Shown here: positions 1-8,733 of the stretch, one piece after another
Position numbering within the stretch: position 1 is the first letter of the stretch
Layout: every line of letters begins with the position of its first letter
Source of the DNA: Geobacter argillaceus
GTDB lineage: Bacteria > Desulfobacterota > Desulfuromonadia > Geobacterales > DSM-12255
DNA: 64,000 nucleotides
Direction of reading: 5' to 3'
Assembly: GCF_007830735.1 (NCBI RefSeq)
Contig: NZ_VLLN01000001.1
Span: forward strand, 1 to 64,000
Made by a program: the position numbers and the translations under genes
The notes under the pieces: model-generated
Told to the model about the DNA's origin: nothing
The model's input: the letters and a program-made list of their open reading frames with translations, nothing else
The model's database searches: none

Positions 1-266
1 GGCTTCTCCCGCTGTTTCCGCTCAAGTGCAGCTTCGAGGCCATCTTCTACAAAACGCTTCTTCAGGTGTTCAATTGTCCGACTACTCACACCAAGTGCCT
101 CTGCAGTATCAGCAACACTCCAGCCTGGACCATTATCACCGGCATCAGAAAGCAACAAGGCACGGGCGTGGACAAACCGCCTTGCGTGGGTCTTTCCACG
201 CTTGGTTAAGGCTTCAAGATCTTTACGCTCCTGCTCGGTAAGTGTTACTCGGTATCTTGGCGACAT
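1..266 (-). CDS. IS630-family transposase, N-terminal part (runs off left edge)
   Basis: Reading leftwards from an ATG at 266 gives 88 open codons with no stop before the window edge. The peptide has the IS630 N-terminal features: a basic stretch ARRFVHARALLL followed by a helix-turn-helix (VADTAEALGVSSRTIEHLKKR). A strong Shine-Dalgarno AAGGAGG lies five bases before the ATG, which fixes the start. The catalytic DDE domain would lie outside the window, so whether the element is intact cannot be judged. The right end of the element must lie between 267 and about 340; I could not define its inverted repeat. IS630 elements insert at TA dinucleotides, and a TA occurs at 339-340, directly before the parE stop. 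Confidence 0.8.
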   Translation of the reverse strand, partial: MSPRYRVTLTEQERKDLEALTKRGKTHARRFVHARALLLSDAGDNGPGWSVADTAEALGVSSRTIEHLKKRFVEDGLEAALERKQREK

Positions 267-340
267 GGTGGCCTCCTTGAATGAGTTACGCCAGTATGCC
301 ATATACCGCAATTAAACGAAATATTAAATGTTAAGTGGTA

Positions 341-637
341 CTAGGCTACAATTTCATCCACAGGCAGAATTTGCCTTCCATGGCGGATGGTCAGGATGGA
401 GAGCTGCTTCTCTTCTATACGGTAGATTATCAGGTAATTTCCGTACAACAATTCGCGAATGGCAAGACTGTTGATTTCTGGTACGCTCCGACCGCTCTCA
501 GGAAACGTCGTCAGCCGTTCAACGCTACTGAAGACGGCGTCTATCCACTTCTCTGCAGCCGCTGGATTGTCCTGGGCAATATATTCCGCGATTTCCGACG
601 CTTTGTCGACGGCAAGGGGGGACCATCGCAGTTTCAT
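341..637 (-). CDS. parE: RelE/ParE-family toxin of a type II toxin-antitoxin module
   Basis: A 98-residue protein with the compact RelE/ParE fold signature: N-terminal W-S-P-L-A, a helix with A-x-x-Y-I-A-x-D-N-P-A-A-A, the P-E-S-G-R turn, and the C-terminal I-Y-R-I ... R-H-G-R strand pair. ParE members act on DNA gyrase and RelE members cleave mRNA at the ribosome; the NPAAA helix and PESGR turn favour the ParE branch, but the target is not proven. Its ATG overlaps the antitoxin stop by four bases (ATGA type), so translation is coupled to the upstream antitoxin. Full length for the family. Confidence 0.85.
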   Translation of the reverse strand: MKLRWSPLAVDKASEIAEYIAQDNPAAAEKWIDAVFSSVERLTTFPESGRSVPEINSLAIRELLYGNYLIIYRIEEKQLSILTIRHGRQILPVDEIVA

Positions 638-915
638 TTTCGTGCCCGTTTCAGCACCATCGCCTTTGCATCCCCATGTTCAATCCCAGCGCCGCTTTCC
701 AGTTGACTGATCGACGTCTGTACATCCTGGAGAAGTTCGATTTTTTCCTGCATGGCCTCGTATTCGTTTACATCGAGCAGAACGGCTACGCCCTTTCCGT
801 GCTGGGTAATAATCATGGGTCTTTTAGTATCGTGTATCTGCTTGATAAATGAGGCGATGCCAGTCCTGAACTCCGACATCGGCTTGATATCCTGATCGAT
901 TCTCAATCGTTGCAT
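634..915 (-). CDS. Phd/YefM-family antitoxin
   Basis: A 93-residue protein beginning with the Phd/YefM DNA-binding fold: I-K-P-M-S-E-F-R near the N-terminus, a helix with F-I-K-Q-I, then P-M-I-I-T-Q-H-G-K-G-V-A-V-L-L-D, the hallmark strand of the family. The C-terminal half would wrap around the toxin. It is the first gene of a two-gene operon with the ParE-type toxin (4-base overlap). A palindrome at 939-958, just upstream, is the probable autoregulatory operator. The cognate pairing is inferred from position and from the usual antitoxin-first order. Confidence 0.85.
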   Translation of the reverse strand: MQRLRIDQDIKPMSEFRTGIASFIKQIHDTKRPMIITQHGKGVAVLLDVNEYEAMQEKIELLQDVQTSISQLESGAGIEHGDAKAMVLKRARK

Positions 916-938
916 CTGGCACCTCTTTCGACACTATT

Positions 939-958
939 TTGTACACTGTAACGTACAA
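939..958. promoter_or_regulatory. Probable operator of the toxin-antitoxin operon
   Basis: TTGTAC at 939-944 and GTACAA at 953-958 form a 6-base inverted repeat with an 8-base spacer, 24 bases before the antitoxin ATG. Phd/YefM antitoxins bind such palindromes to repress their own operon. The site is inferred from symmetry and position only. Confidence 0.5.
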
Positions 959-1049
959 CATATAACACTTCAAGCATTATTGAACTGCCCGCACTCTCTA
1001 AGCCGGCTACGAACTCGGTTCCAGCCTATGCTCAGCCTACATCAACAAA

Positions 1050-1084
1050 AAAAGGCCGCATCGTCAGCAACGATACGGCCTTTT
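1050..1084 (-). terminator. Rho-independent terminator after rpoD
   Basis: AAAAGGCCG-CATCG pairs with CGAT-ACGGCCTTTT around a short loop (TCAGCAA). It lies about 20 bases after the rpoD stop on the minus strand. The A-run on one side and T-run on the other make it usable in both directions. Confidence 0.85.
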
Positions 1085-1103
1085 GACAGAAAACAATATT
1101 TCC

Positions 1104-2864
1104 CTACTCCACAAAACTCTTCAGCTTCTTGGCGCGGCTGGGGTGCCGAAGCTTCCTGAGCGCCTTGGCCTCGATCTGGCGGATCCGCTCACGGGTGACC
1201 TCGAAATCCTGGCCCACCTCTTCCAGGGTGTGGTCGCTCTTCTCGCCGATGCCGAAACGCATCCTGAGCACCTTCTCCTCGCGGGAGGTCAGGGTGGCCA
1301 GCACGCGGGCGGTCTGTTCGGAGAGGTTCGCCTTGATCACTGCTTCCAGGGGAGAGACGACCCCCTTGTCCTCGATGAAATCGCCCAGGTGAGAATCCTC
1401 TTCCTCGCCGATGGGGGTCTCCAGGGAGATCGGCTCCTTGGCGATCTTCAGCACCTTGCGCACCTTGTCCAGCGGCAGGCTCATCCGCTCGGCGATCTCC
1501 TCCGGCGACGGCTCGCGGCCGATCTCCTGGACCAACTGCCGGCTGGTACGGATCAGCTTGTTGATGGTCTCGATCATGTGGACCGGAATCCGGATGGTCC
1601 TTGCCTGGTCGGCAATGGCCCGGGTGATCGCCTGCCTGATCCACCAGGTGGCGTAGGTGGAAAACTTGTAGCCGCGCTGGTACTCGAACTTGTCCACCGC
1701 CTTCATCAGGCCAATGTTCCCTTCCTGGATCAGGTCGAGAAACTGGAGTCCCCGGTTGGTGTATTTCTTGGCAATGGAGACCACCAGCCTCAGGTTCGCC
1801 TCCACCAGTTCGGACTTGGCCAGCTTGGCCCGGCTCTCCCCCTGCTCGATGGCCAGGAGCGCCCTGGAAAGCTCGATGCCGCGGAACCCCGATTCATGCT
1901 CGACCTTGCGCAGTTTCTTGCCGGCGCTCCTAATCCTCTTCTCCAGCCGAATGGCCTCTTCCTCGGGAAGTTTGAGCCCTTCCACCAGCCTATGCTCGTC
2001 CTCCTCGTTCCAGGAGGGGGCGCTGAACAGGGATACCAGCATGCCCGCTTCACACTTGGCTTCGCGCTCCAGATCGGCGATCTCGTGCATGATGGTGTCC
2101 ACCTTGCCGGAAAGCTCCTTGAGGCGCAGGGCAACCTTCTCTATGTGACGATCCTTCAGGCTGAGCGACTTGACTTGCTCGGCAAGGGATGCCTTCAACT
2201 CCTGCTTTTCGCGGCAGAGCTCCTCCCGTTCGACCTCGCCAAGGTCGCGCTGCTCGAAGCGGGCGAGGATCTCCTCCATCCGCAGGTCGCCTTCCTTGAT
2301 CTGATCGATCGCTTCCAGAAGGCGGATACGGGTAACGTCCTCCTCGTCCTCTTCCACCACCTCTTCTTCGATCTCTTTGCTGATATCGACCGGGTTGAGT
2401 TGGAACTTGCGGAGCCGCTCGCCAAGGGAGATCACTTCCTTGATGGTGATCGGGGTATTAAGGATGACCCCCGCCATCTCCCGCTCCCCGTCCTCAATCC
2501 GCTTGGCAATCTCCACCTCGCCTTCGCGGGTGAGAAGAGACACCGAACCCATTTCGCGCAGGTACATCCTGACCGGGTCGCTGGTGCGGCCCAGTGCGCC
2601 GGGCTCGAATTCCTGCTCTTCCTGCTCCCCTTCCAGCTCTTCCTCATCCTCCATGTCGAGCTTGACCTTGGGGATCTTGACCTTCTGGACCGAGTCCACA
2701 ATCTCGATGTCCATCTCGCCAAACATGCTCATGACATCATCTATCTGCTCGGATGAGACCATATCGGCAGGAAGGATGTCGTTCACCTCGTCATAGGTGA
2801 GAAAACCCTTCTCTTTGCCCATATCGATCAGTTGCTTCACTTCTTCCATATTCTTCTTGGCCAT
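1104..2864 (-). CDS. rpoD: RNA polymerase primary sigma factor RpoD (sigma70)
   Basis: A 586-residue housekeeping sigma factor that recruits core RNA polymerase to -10/-35 promoters. Region 1.1 is present at the N-terminus, followed by region 1.2 ([11 protein letters not shown]), a long acidic non-conserved insert, region 2 ([40 protein letters not shown]), region 3 and region 4 with the C-terminal recognition helix ([18 protein letters not shown]). The ATG at 2864 is preferred over the in-frame TTG just before it because GGGGAAG lies at good spacing. It is last in the rpsU-yqeY-cvpA-dnaG-rpoD operon, 28 bases after dnaG, and is followed by a strong hairpin terminator. Confidence 0.98.
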   Translation of the reverse strand: MAKKNMEEVKQLIDMGKEKGFLTYDEVNDILPADMVSSEQIDDVMSMFGEMDIEIVDSVQKVKIPKVKLDMEDEEELEGEQEEQEFEPGALGRTSDPVRMYLREMGSVSLLTREGEVEIAKRIEDGEREMAGVILNTPITIKEVISLGERLRKFQLNPVDISKEIEEEVVEEDEEDVTRIRLLEAIDQIKEGDLRMEEILARFEQRDLGEVEREELCREKQELKASLAEQVKSLSLKDRHIEKVALRLKELSGKVDTIMHEIADLEREAKCEAGMLVSLFSAPSWNEEDEHRLVEGLKLPEEEAIRLEKRIRSAGKKLRKVEHESGFRGIELSRALLAIEQGESRAKLAKSELVEANLRLVVSIAKKYTNRGLQFLDLIQEGNIGLMKAVDKFEYQRGYKFSTYATWWIRQAITRAIADQARTIRIPVHMIETINKLIRTSRQLVQEIGREPSPEEIAERMSLPLDKVRKVLKIAKEPISLETPIGEEEDSHLGDFIEDKGVVSPLEAVIKANLSEQTARVLATLTSREEKVLRMRFGIGEKSDHTLEEVGQDFEVTRERIRQIEAKALRKLRHPSRAKKLKSFVE

Positions 2865-2892
2865 CAACTTCCCCTTTTTCCTTCTCTACTAT

Positions 2893-4653
2893 CTATGATA
2901 ATTGCGATTTCCTGTTTCGCAAGGCATCGAGGGTCTGAAGAATTTCCTTGCCACGGGGGGAGTCCGGGTCGAGCCTCGCCAGCTCCAACATTAGGGCCTT
3001 GGCGTCCTGCTTCTTCAACTGCCGCCGCTCGATGGCCCGGCAGAGATCGGCGAAGGTCCGAGCCGGATCGATCTCGATCAGGTGGGCGTCGTCCATGAAG
3101 AGCGCTCCCAGCCGCTGACGCAACTCTGGCGACTCCACCTCGGACAGGAAGGTCCCCACGTCCGCCTCTTGTTCCATTAGCCGGTGGGCCAGGGAAACCA
3201 TGCTGGGCGGAAAGAGGAACTCCACCCCCCGTTGCCTGACCATTTCGACAACCTCAGGGTAACGCCCCATCAAGGCCAGAAGGGTCTCCTCCGGCGGGGT
3301 GGCCGGCGGCACCGACTGATTCTGTCCGGCAGAGCGTTGGAAGGCAGGGGAGGCAGCCCTTCCCACCTGCATTTGCCGGAGCAGAGAGCGCGGGTCCATC
3401 CCCAGCAGCCTAGCGATCTCCTTGACGTAGAGTTCCCGCTCCATCTGGTTGCCGATCTTCTGCACCAGCGGGGTCAACTGCTCCACTACCGCCACCTTCC
3501 CTGCCACGGATCCGGTATCGGCGCCGGCAAGAAGGTCCCGGATGAAATAGTCCAGCACCGGCCGCGCCTTGGCCAGCCGGTCGGCAAACGCTTCACGCCC
3601 CTCCTTGACCAGGAAGCTGTCCGGGTCTTCGCCAGCGGCCAGCTCCACCACAAAGGCCGGCACCTGCTCGCCCAGAAGCAGTTCCATGGCCCTGAAGGTC
3701 GCCTTTTTCCCGGCGCCGTCGGCATCGAAAAGGAGCTGGACCCGTTCCGCATAGCGCCGCAGGAGCTGCAGATGACCACTGGTCATGGCCGTGCCGCAGG
3801 TTGCCAGGACATTCCGTACCCCGGCCTGCCAGAGGGCCAGGTGGTCGAAGTACCCCTCCACGATCAGGGCCGCGCCCTCTTCCCGCATCGCCTGCTTGGC
3901 CAGGTCAATGCCGAAGAGCACCTCACCCTTGTGGTAGATCGGCGACTCGGGAGAGTTTATGTATTTGGGAAGCGCGTCGTCCAGCACCCGCCCGGCCAGG
4001 GCGATCGGCTCTCCCTGGTGATTGGCAATGGTGAAGATGAGCCGGCTCCGGAACAGATCGTACCAGCCGCTCCCGCTGCTTCGCCGCCGCACCAACCCCA
4101 CCTGTTCGGCAAGATCCAGGGATATCCGCAGATGCTCCAGATGCCTGACCAGGCCGTCCCACCGGTCGGTGGCGTAGCCCAAACGGTAGGCGGCGACCGC
4201 CTCCGGAGTGACCCCGCGCCGCTCCAGGTAGTTCCTGCCCGGCTGCCCGGCCTCTTCCTTTTCCAGCACCTTGCGGTAGTAGGAAACCGCCGCCGCCACA
4301 ACCCGGCGCAGCTCCTCACGCTCGTCCAGACGCCGCTTTTCGCCGGCTGTCAGGGGACGGTCCTCGATGACCACCCCGACCCGTTTCGCCAGCAGCTTCA
4401 CTGCCTCGGGAAAGGAGATCCCCTCCATCCGCATGACAAAGGTGACAACGTTGCCGCCAACCCCGCAGCCGAAGCAGTGGAAGATCCCCCTGGCCGGATT
4501 GACATTGAACGAAGGGCTCTTCTCGCCATGGAACGGGCAGAGTCCCAGGTAGTTGGCGCCGGAACGCCGGAGACTGATGTAGTCCCCCACCACCTCCAGG
4601 ATTGAGGCCCGCTCCCGGACCTCGGCCACTTTTTCGTCCGGAATTATCGCCAT
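2893..4653 (-). CDS. dnaG: DNA primase DnaG
   Basis: A 586-residue primase that makes RNA primers for replication. The N-terminal CHC2 zinc-binding domain is visible (LCPFHGEKSPSF ... HCFGCGVGG), then the TOPRIM catalytic core (IVEGYFDHLALWQAG with the acidic EGYFD motif; LLFDADGAGKKA with the D-x-D pair), and a C-terminal DnaB-binding region. The ATG at 4653 gives the standard N-terminus. It sits 25 bases after the cvpA-like gene and 28 bases before rpoD, as in the classical rpsU-dnaG-rpoD operon, here with yqeY and cvpA inserted. Confidence 0.97.
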   Translation of the reverse strand: MAIIPDEKVAEVRERASILEVVGDYISLRRSGANYLGLCPFHGEKSPSFNVNPARGIFHCFGCGVGGNVVTFVMRMEGISFPEAVKLLAKRVGVVIEDRPLTAGEKRRLDEREELRRVVAAAVSYYRKVLEKEEAGQPGRNYLERRGVTPEAVAAYRLGYATDRWDGLVRHLEHLRISLDLAEQVGLVRRRSSGSGWYDLFRSRLIFTIANHQGEPIALAGRVLDDALPKYINSPESPIYHKGEVLFGIDLAKQAMREEGAALIVEGYFDHLALWQAGVRNVLATCGTAMTSGHLQLLRRYAERVQLLFDADGAGKKATFRAMELLLGEQVPAFVVELAAGEDPDSFLVKEGREAFADRLAKARPVLDYFIRDLLAGADTGSVAGKVAVVEQLTPLVQKIGNQMERELYVKEIARLLGMDPRSLLRQMQVGRAASPAFQRSAGQNQSVPPATPPEETLLALMGRYPEVVEMVRQRGVEFLFPPSMVSLAHRLMEQEADVGTFLSEVESPELRQRLGALFMDDAHLIEIDPARTFADLCRAIERRQLKKQDAKALMLELARLDPDSPRGKEILQTLDALRNRKSQLS

Positions 4654-4678
4654 TGCCCCGCCTCCGAGCAGGCGCCCG

Positions 4679-5188
4679 CTATTTCGCCGCCGGGGAAGGC
4701 TTCGCCGTCTTGGCCGAGTTCTCCCAGCCGCTGATGATCTCTCTCCCCGACAGGATGAATCCCTGGGCCGACCGGGAACGGGTGATCGCCACTTTCAGCG
4801 CATTCGGCACCGGTTTGGTGGTTCCCAGATAGAGGAGCATGCAGAGGATAAAGGCTCCCTCCAGGAAACCGAGGACAACTCCCCCCAGGCGGTTGACCCA
4901 TCCCAGCAGCATGATCTTGGACAAGACGGTCAGGAAGTGTCCGAGGAGATAAAACAGAAGGCCGACAACGATGAAGATCAGGAGAAAGGACAGGGGTACG
5001 GCGACCAGGCTCGGGAGACGAATTAGGTGCCTGCTCGCGCCGGCGAGGTACGGATAGTAGGAAAAGGCGGCCCAGCCGCCGACCAGAAAACCGAGAAGGG
5101 AGCACACCTGTAGAACCAGCCCCTTCAGAAATCCCTTGACGATAAAGCCTATCAAAACGGCCCAGATCAGGATGTCAATAAGGTTCAT
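4679..5188 (-). CDS. CvpA-family membrane protein
   Basis: A protein of about 169 residues starting MNLIDILIWAVLIGFIVKG, with four predicted hydrophobic segments (roughly residues 4-22, 25-45, 60-85, 100-120) and a short polar C-terminal tail, as in the CvpA family (colicin V production accessory protein in E. coli; general role in envelope homeostasis). I chose the ATG at 5188; the upstream TTG at 5215 would add nine non-conserved residues. It is separated from yqeY by 233 bases that contain repeat sequence, yet only 25 bases precede dnaG, so it probably still belongs to the dnaG-rpoD transcript. Its function in this organism is unknown. Confidence 0.8.
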   Translation of the reverse strand: MNLIDILIWAVLIGFIVKGFLKGLVLQVCSLLGFLVGGWAAFSYYPYLAGASRHLIRLPSLVAVPLSFLLIFIVVGLLFYLLGHFLTVLSKIMLLGWVNRLGGVVLGFLEGAFILCMLLYLGTTKPVPNALKVAITRSRSAQGFILSGREIISGWENSAKTAKPSPAAK

Positions 5189-5342
5189 GCCCTGTCCCCG
5201 ACTTCCCCGAAGCAACGGTATTTTCTACATGGCAAACAGGCGATGAGGTGAACAGGGCGGGCGCACCCGGAGGTGCGTCGAGGACCGAAAGCGAGGCCAA
5301 CGAAGTCAGAGCATGCGTATACAACTTCGTATCAACGCAAAG

Positions 5343-5370
5343 AAGGGGCAATCGTACGAATCGCCCCTAC
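5343..5370. repeat. GTAGGGGC-type palindromic repeat, short copy
   Basis: AGGGGCAATCGTACGAAT followed by CGCCCCTAC forms a near-perfect hairpin centred on CGTACG. It is a short version of the GTAGGGGC...GCCCCTAC elements found at 8734, 12517, 13857 and 16978. It lies in the yqeY-cvpA gap (5189-5421), which also contains a smaller hairpin GCGCACC-CGGA-GGTGCG near 5262; no gene is visible in that gap. Confidence 0.7.
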
Positions 5371-5421
5371 CTTGATCGGTTCTATGCGCTGCCTTCGGCT
5401 GCGCCTGTCCGGTATGTGCTG

Positions 5422-5871
5422 TCAGGCAGCGGAAAGCCGGTCCCGTACCGCCTCGTTGACCAGTTTGCCGTCGGCGCGACCAGCCACGTGCGGCATCACC
5501 AGCTTCATCACCCTGCCCATATCCTTGGTCCCCTGAGCGCCGGACTCGACAACGATCCGATCGACCAGGGCTGCAATTTCTTCACGCGTCAGCTGCTCGG
5601 GAAGGAAGCCGAGGAGTATCTGCAGCTCCCGCTCTTCTTTCTCCGCCAGGTCGTTCCGGCCAGCTTCGGCGAACATCCGGATCGACTCGCGACGCTGTTT
5701 GACCAGGGAGGCGATCACCTCGCCGATTCCCTGGTCATCCAGTTCGCTCTTCAGTTCGATCTCACGGTTTTTGACGACCGACCGGACCTGACGGACAGTG
5801 GCCAGGGTGATGTCATCCTTGGCCCTCATTGCCGTCTTCATTGCCTCGGTCAGTCTATCCCGCAACGACAT
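5422..5871 (-). CDS. yqeY: GatB/YqeY domain protein
   Basis: A 149-residue GatB/YqeY-domain protein. The conserved N-terminus MSLRDRLTEAMKTAMRAKD, the T-L-A-T-V-R motif and the helical tail (MGRVMKLVMPHVAGRADGK) identify the family, which shares the tail domain of the amidotransferase subunit GatB. In that context the domain contacts tRNA, but free-standing YqeY proteins have no settled role. It begins three bases after the rpsU stop, so the two are translationally linked; rpsU-yqeY adjacency is common in bacteria. Confidence 0.9.
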   Translation of the reverse strand: MSLRDRLTEAMKTAMRAKDDITLATVRQVRSVVKNREIELKSELDDQGIGEVIASLVKQRRESIRMFAEAGRNDLAEKEERELQILLGFLPEQLTREEIAALVDRIVVESGAQGTKDMGRVMKLVMPHVAGRADGKLVNEAVRDRLSAA

Positions 5872-5874
5872 GCA

Positions 5875-6072
5875 CTACTCCATCATCTTGCGCTGCTTCT
5901 TCAGAGCGCGCTTGCGGGCTGCTATCGCCTTTTTCTTCCGTTTGATACTGGGCTTCTCGAAATGCTCGCGTTTCCGCACTTCCGAGAGAATCCCCGCTTT
6001 CTCGCACTGTTTCTTGAACTTCTTCAGCACGACCTCAAACGGCTCAGTTTCCTTGACCCTGATTCCCGGCAT
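5875..6072 (-). CDS. rpsU: 30S ribosomal protein S21
   Basis: A 65-residue, very basic protein matching S21 (bS21) throughout: [28 protein letters not shown], and the C-terminal lysine/arginine tail. S21 sits on the small subunit near the anti-Shine-Dalgarno region and aids initiation. It is the first gene of the macromolecular-synthesis operon, with a strong promoter at 6146-6173 about 75 bases upstream. A G-run (GGGGGGGG) with the ATG about 13 bases downstream serves as an unusual ribosome binding region. Confidence 0.97.
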   Translation of the reverse strand: MPGIRVKETEPFEVVLKKFKKQCEKAGILSEVRKREHFEKPSIKRKKKAIAARKRALKKQRKMME

Positions 6073-6145
6073 CCATATTCCCCCCCCTTCTCTCGCTAAT
6101 TTAACGCATCATAAGGGCAAAGCCGGTACTTCACAAAGAATTTGC

Positions 6146-6173
6146 ATAGTAGCACCATGGAGCACCATGTCAA
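6146..6173 (-). promoter_or_regulatory. Sigma70 promoter of the rpsU-yqeY-cvpA-dnaG-rpoD operon
   Basis: On the minus strand TTGACA (6168-6173), a 16-base spacer (6152-6167) and TACTAT (6146-6151) match the consensus 6/6 and 4/6. The spacer is a direct repeat of ATGGTGCT, which could be a binding site. Downstream is rpsU; upstream is the hisE stop, which has no clear terminator. Confidence 0.75.
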
Positions 6174-6196
6174 GATTTTTATCGATTTTTCCACCA

Positions 6197-6520
6197 TCAT
6201 GGTGCGGTGCGGGAATTTTTCTCCTCGATGCCGGAACGGCCGAACCGGCGGCGAAGCTCGTCATATACCGCGTCCAGCGGGATATCGCGATAGGCCAGGA
6301 GGACAAGGGTATGAAACAGGAGGTCTGCCGCCTCGTAGACCGTTTCGTCACGCACCCCGCCCTTGCCGGCAATGACCAGCTCGGTTGCCTCTTCCCCCAG
6401 CTTCTTGAGGATCTTATCGATCCCCTTCTGCATCAGGGACGCCGTGTAGGAACTGTCGGTCGGGTTGGCCTTCCGGTCGAGGATGACCTGGTAGACTGCC
6501 TGGAGGATGTCGTCATGCAT
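6197..6520 (-). CDS. hisE: Phosphoribosyl-ATP pyrophosphatase HisE
   Basis: A 107-residue MazG-like pyrophosphatase that hydrolyses phosphoribosyl-ATP to phosphoribosyl-AMP, the second step of histidine synthesis. The metal-binding E-E-x-x-E ... D motif is seen as KKLGEEATELVIAGK and YEAADLLFHTLVLL. It is a stand-alone HisE; the HisI cyclohydrolase is neither fused to it nor elsewhere in the window. It is the last gene of the his run, 86 bases after hisF, with a perfect 28-base inverted repeat in the gap. No convincing terminator follows, so transcription may continue into rpsU. Confidence 0.95.
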   Translation of the reverse strand: MHDDILQAVYQVILDRKANPTDSSYTASLMQKGIDKILKKLGEEATELVIAGKGGVRDETVYEAADLLFHTLVLLAYRDIPLDAVYDELRRRFGRSGIEEKNSRTAP

Positions 6521-6537
6521 GTGAACCTCGGTTCAAG

Positions 6538-6602
6538 GTTCGACGTTCGAAGTTCCATGTTCGAGACATTTAACCTCGAACATGGAACTTCGAACGTCGA
6601 AC
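6538..6602. repeat. Perfect 28-base inverted repeat (TTCGA-rich family)
   Basis: Arms 6538-6565 and 6575-6602 are exact reverse complements with a 9-base loop. The arm starts GTTCGACGTTCGAAGTTC. It fills most of the hisF-hisE gap. The same TTCGA-rich motif recurs at 56528-56598. In RNA it would form a very stable hairpin, without a T-run. Confidence 0.9.
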
Positions 6603-6606
6603 AGGT

Positions 6607-7368
6607 TTATAGCCGCACCGCCACTCCCCTGCTATGCAGGTATTCCTTGGCCTCGCCGATGGTGTGTTCCCGGTAGTGGAAGATCGAGGCGGCCAGGCAG
6701 GCGCTGGCACCGGCCTTGGTAAAGCCGTCGTAAAGGTGCTCCAGGTTTCCCACCCCACCGGAGGCGATGACCGGGATACCGACCGCATCGACGATGGCCC
6801 GGGTCAAAGGCAGGTCATAGCCGTCCTTGGTGCCGTCCTTGTCCATGCTGGTGAGGAGGATCTCGCCCGAACCGTACTCTTCCATCCGGCACGCCCATTC
6901 CACCGCGTCGATGCCGGTGGCGTTGCGGCCGCCGTGGGTATAGACCTCCCAGCGCTCCTCACCCGGCACGCGGCGGGCATCGATGGCCACCACCGTACAC
7001 TGGGACCCGAAACGCTCCGCAGCTTCCCGCACGAACTCGGGGCGATGCACGGCGGCGGTATTGATGGAGACCTTGTCGGCACCGGCATTCAGGAGACTAC
7101 GGATATCGTCCACCGTCCGCACTCCGCCCCCGACGGTCAGGGGCATGAAGACCCGCTCGGCGGTTCGGCGCACCACGTCGATAATGATGTCCCGCGCATC
7201 GGAGGAGGCGGTGATGTCGAGAAAGGTGAGCTCGTCGGCACCCTGCTGGTCGTAGAGCTCGGCAATCTCCACCGGGTCCCCGGCATCCCGCAGTTCCAGG
7301 AACTGGACCCCTTTGACAACCCTGCCCCCCTTGACGTCGAGGCAGGGAATGATGCGTTTGGTCAGCAT
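6607..7368 (-). CDS. hisF: Imidazole glycerol phosphate synthase, cyclase subunit HisF
   Basis: A 253-residue (beta/alpha)8 barrel that condenses ammonia from HisH with PRFAR to give imidazole glycerol phosphate and AICAR. Motifs: [15 protein letters not shown] at the N-terminus with the catalytic Asp, [11 protein letters not shown], and [15 protein letters not shown] with the second catalytic Asp; V-I-A-S-G-G-V-G phosphate loop near the C-terminus. Its ATG overlaps the end of hisA by seven bases, so the two are coupled. The barrel partner HisH is encoded two genes upstream. Confidence 0.97.
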   Translation of the reverse strand: MLTKRIIPCLDVKGGRVVKGVQFLELRDAGDPVEIAELYDQQGADELTFLDITASSDARDIIIDVVRRTAERVFMPLTVGGGVRTVDDIRSLLNAGADKVSINTAAVHRPEFVREAAERFGSQCTVVAIDARRVPGEERWEVYTHGGRNATGIDAVEWACRMEEYGSGEILLTSMDKDGTKDGYDLPLTRAIVDAVGIPVIASGGVGNLEHLYDGFTKAGASACLAASIFHYREHTIGEAKEYLHSRGVAVRL

Positions 7369-8102
7369 TTCTCGTTAGCCTTTCGTGTCAGGGCAATGGC
7401 CTCGGCCAGGTTGATGGCGCCGGTGTAGATCGCCTTGCCGGTGATGACGCCGGTGACGCCGCTCGCTTCAACAGCCAGCAGGTTTTCGATGTCCTTGAGT
7501 GACGAAACGCCGCCGGAAGCGATGACCGGAATGCTGATCGCCTCGGCCAGCGCCCTGGTGGCCGGGATATTCGGTCCCTGGAGCATGCCGTCCCGGCTGA
7601 TGTCAGTATAGACGATGGCAGCCACGCCATCCCCCTCGAACCGCTTCGCCAGCTCCACGGCGGTCACACCGGTCACTTCGGCCCATCCCTGCACCGCCAC
7701 CATCCCCTCCTTGGCGTCGATCCCGACCACGATCCGGCCGGGGAACCTGGCGCAGGCCGCCTTCACCAGTTCCGGGTTCCTCTGGGCGGCCGTACCGATG
7801 ATCACCCGGCCGATCCCCAGTCCCAGATAGGCCTCGATAGTTGCCAGGTCCCGGATGCCGCCCCCCAGCTGGGTCGGGATGGCGAGCGCCTTGACGATCG
7901 CCTCGATGGAGGAGCGGTTCTTCGGTTCGCCGGCAAAGGCGCCGTCCAGGTCGACGATATGGAGCAGTTCGGCCCCCTGGGCCTGCCAGGCCAGGGCCTG
8001 GGCCGCCGGGTCGTCGTTGAAGACCGTGTCCCGCTCCATGAGCCCCTGCTCCAAGCGGACACACTTTCCTTCTTTAAGATCAATGGCTGGAATGACTATC
8101 AC
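7362..8102 (-). CDS. hisA: Phosphoribosylformimino-AICAR-P isomerase HisA
   Basis: A (beta/alpha)8-barrel Amadori isomerase (ProFAR to PRFAR). The family N-terminus [16 protein letters not shown] appears directly after a GTG at 8102; GGAGAG lies seven bases before it, and the GTG shares its last two bases with the TGA of hisH (GTGA overlap). A longer reading from an ATG at 8132 would add ten unconserved residues inside hisH and is rejected. Other motifs: [16 protein letters not shown], and [14 protein letters not shown]. About 246 residues, normal for HisA. Confidence 0.96.
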   Translation of the reverse strand: MIVIPAIDLKEGKCVRLEQGLMERDTVFNDDPAAQALAWQAQGAELLHIVDLDGAFAGEPKNRSSIEAIVKALAIPTQLGGGIRDLATIEAYLGLGIGRVIIGTAAQRNPELVKAACARFPGRIVVGIDAKEGMVAVQGWAEVTGVTAVELAKRFEGDGVAAIVYTDISRDGMLQGPNIPATRALAEAISIPVIASGGVSSLKDIENLLAVEASGVTGVITGKAIYTGAINLAEAIALTRKANEKC

Positions 8103-8725
8103 TTGAACTCTCCAAAGTTTTTTAACATGCAAAGCCCCACCGCCTGTGACTTCTCAGGATGGAACTGGGTTGCCATGACGTTGTCCTTCCAGAGGGCGGC
8201 ACAGAACTGGACCCCGTACGTGGCTGTGGCGGCCACGGCTGTCTCGTCGTCCGGCATCTCGTAGTAGGAGTGGACGAAATAGACGTTGGCCCCATCCTCG
8301 ATCCCGGCCAGAATCGGCGCCGGCCGCCGGATGGAGAGCTGGTTCCATCCCATGTGCGGCACCTTCAACCGCTCGCCGTGTTCCTCCATCCCGTCCGGGA
8401 AACGGAGTACATGCCCCGGAATCACGTCCAGCCCCTGGTAGAGACCGAATTCAACACTGTCGGTCAAAAGCAGCTGCATCCCGACACAGATGCCGAGAAA
8501 CGGCCGGCCGTCCCGGATTACCTTGAGGATCGGCTCGACGAACCCCCCCTGCTCCAGGTTGCGCATGCAGTCACGAAAGGCGCCGACGCCGGGGAGCACG
8601 ACCTTCTCGGCCTCCAGCACCACCTTGGGATCAGCGGTCACTACCGCCTCGAAGCCGACCTTCTCAAACCCCTTCTGCACGGAACGGAGATTCCCCATCC
8701 CGTAGTCGATAATCGCGATCATCAT
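8099..8725 (-). CDS. hisH: Imidazole glycerol phosphate synthase, glutaminase subunit HisH
   Basis: A class I glutamine amidotransferase of about 208 residues that feeds ammonia to HisF. Visible: [14 protein letters not shown] at the N-terminus, the nucleophile elbow [11 protein letters not shown] with the catalytic Cys, and the His/Glu pair near the C-terminus ([10 protein letters not shown]). The start is one of two adjacent ATGs (8725 or 8722) behind AAGG; an upstream in-frame TTG lies inside a repeat element and is not used. It is followed by hisA with a GTGA overlap. Confidence 0.96.
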   Translation of the reverse strand: MMIAIIDYGMGNLRSVQKGFEKVGFEAVVTADPKVVLEAEKVVLPGVGAFRDCMRNLEQGGFVEPILKVIRDGRPFLGICVGMQLLLTDSVEFGLYQGLDVIPGHVLRFPDGMEEHGERLKVPHMGWNQLSIRRPAPILAGIEDGANVYFVHSYYEMPDDETAVAATATYGVQFCAALWKDNVMATQFHPEKSQAVGLCMLKNFGEFK

Positions 8726-8733
8726 TGTACCTT

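Noticed and set aside
1083-2756. Long plus-strand open frame (557 codons) opposite rpoD
   Set aside because: It is antisense to a clear rpoD gene; the translation is low-complexity Leu/Gly/Asp/His-rich, as produced by the reverse strand of GC-rich genes.
3184-4605. Plus-strand frame of 473 codons opposite dnaG
   Set aside because: Mirror frame of dnaG with no motifs and no ribosome site.
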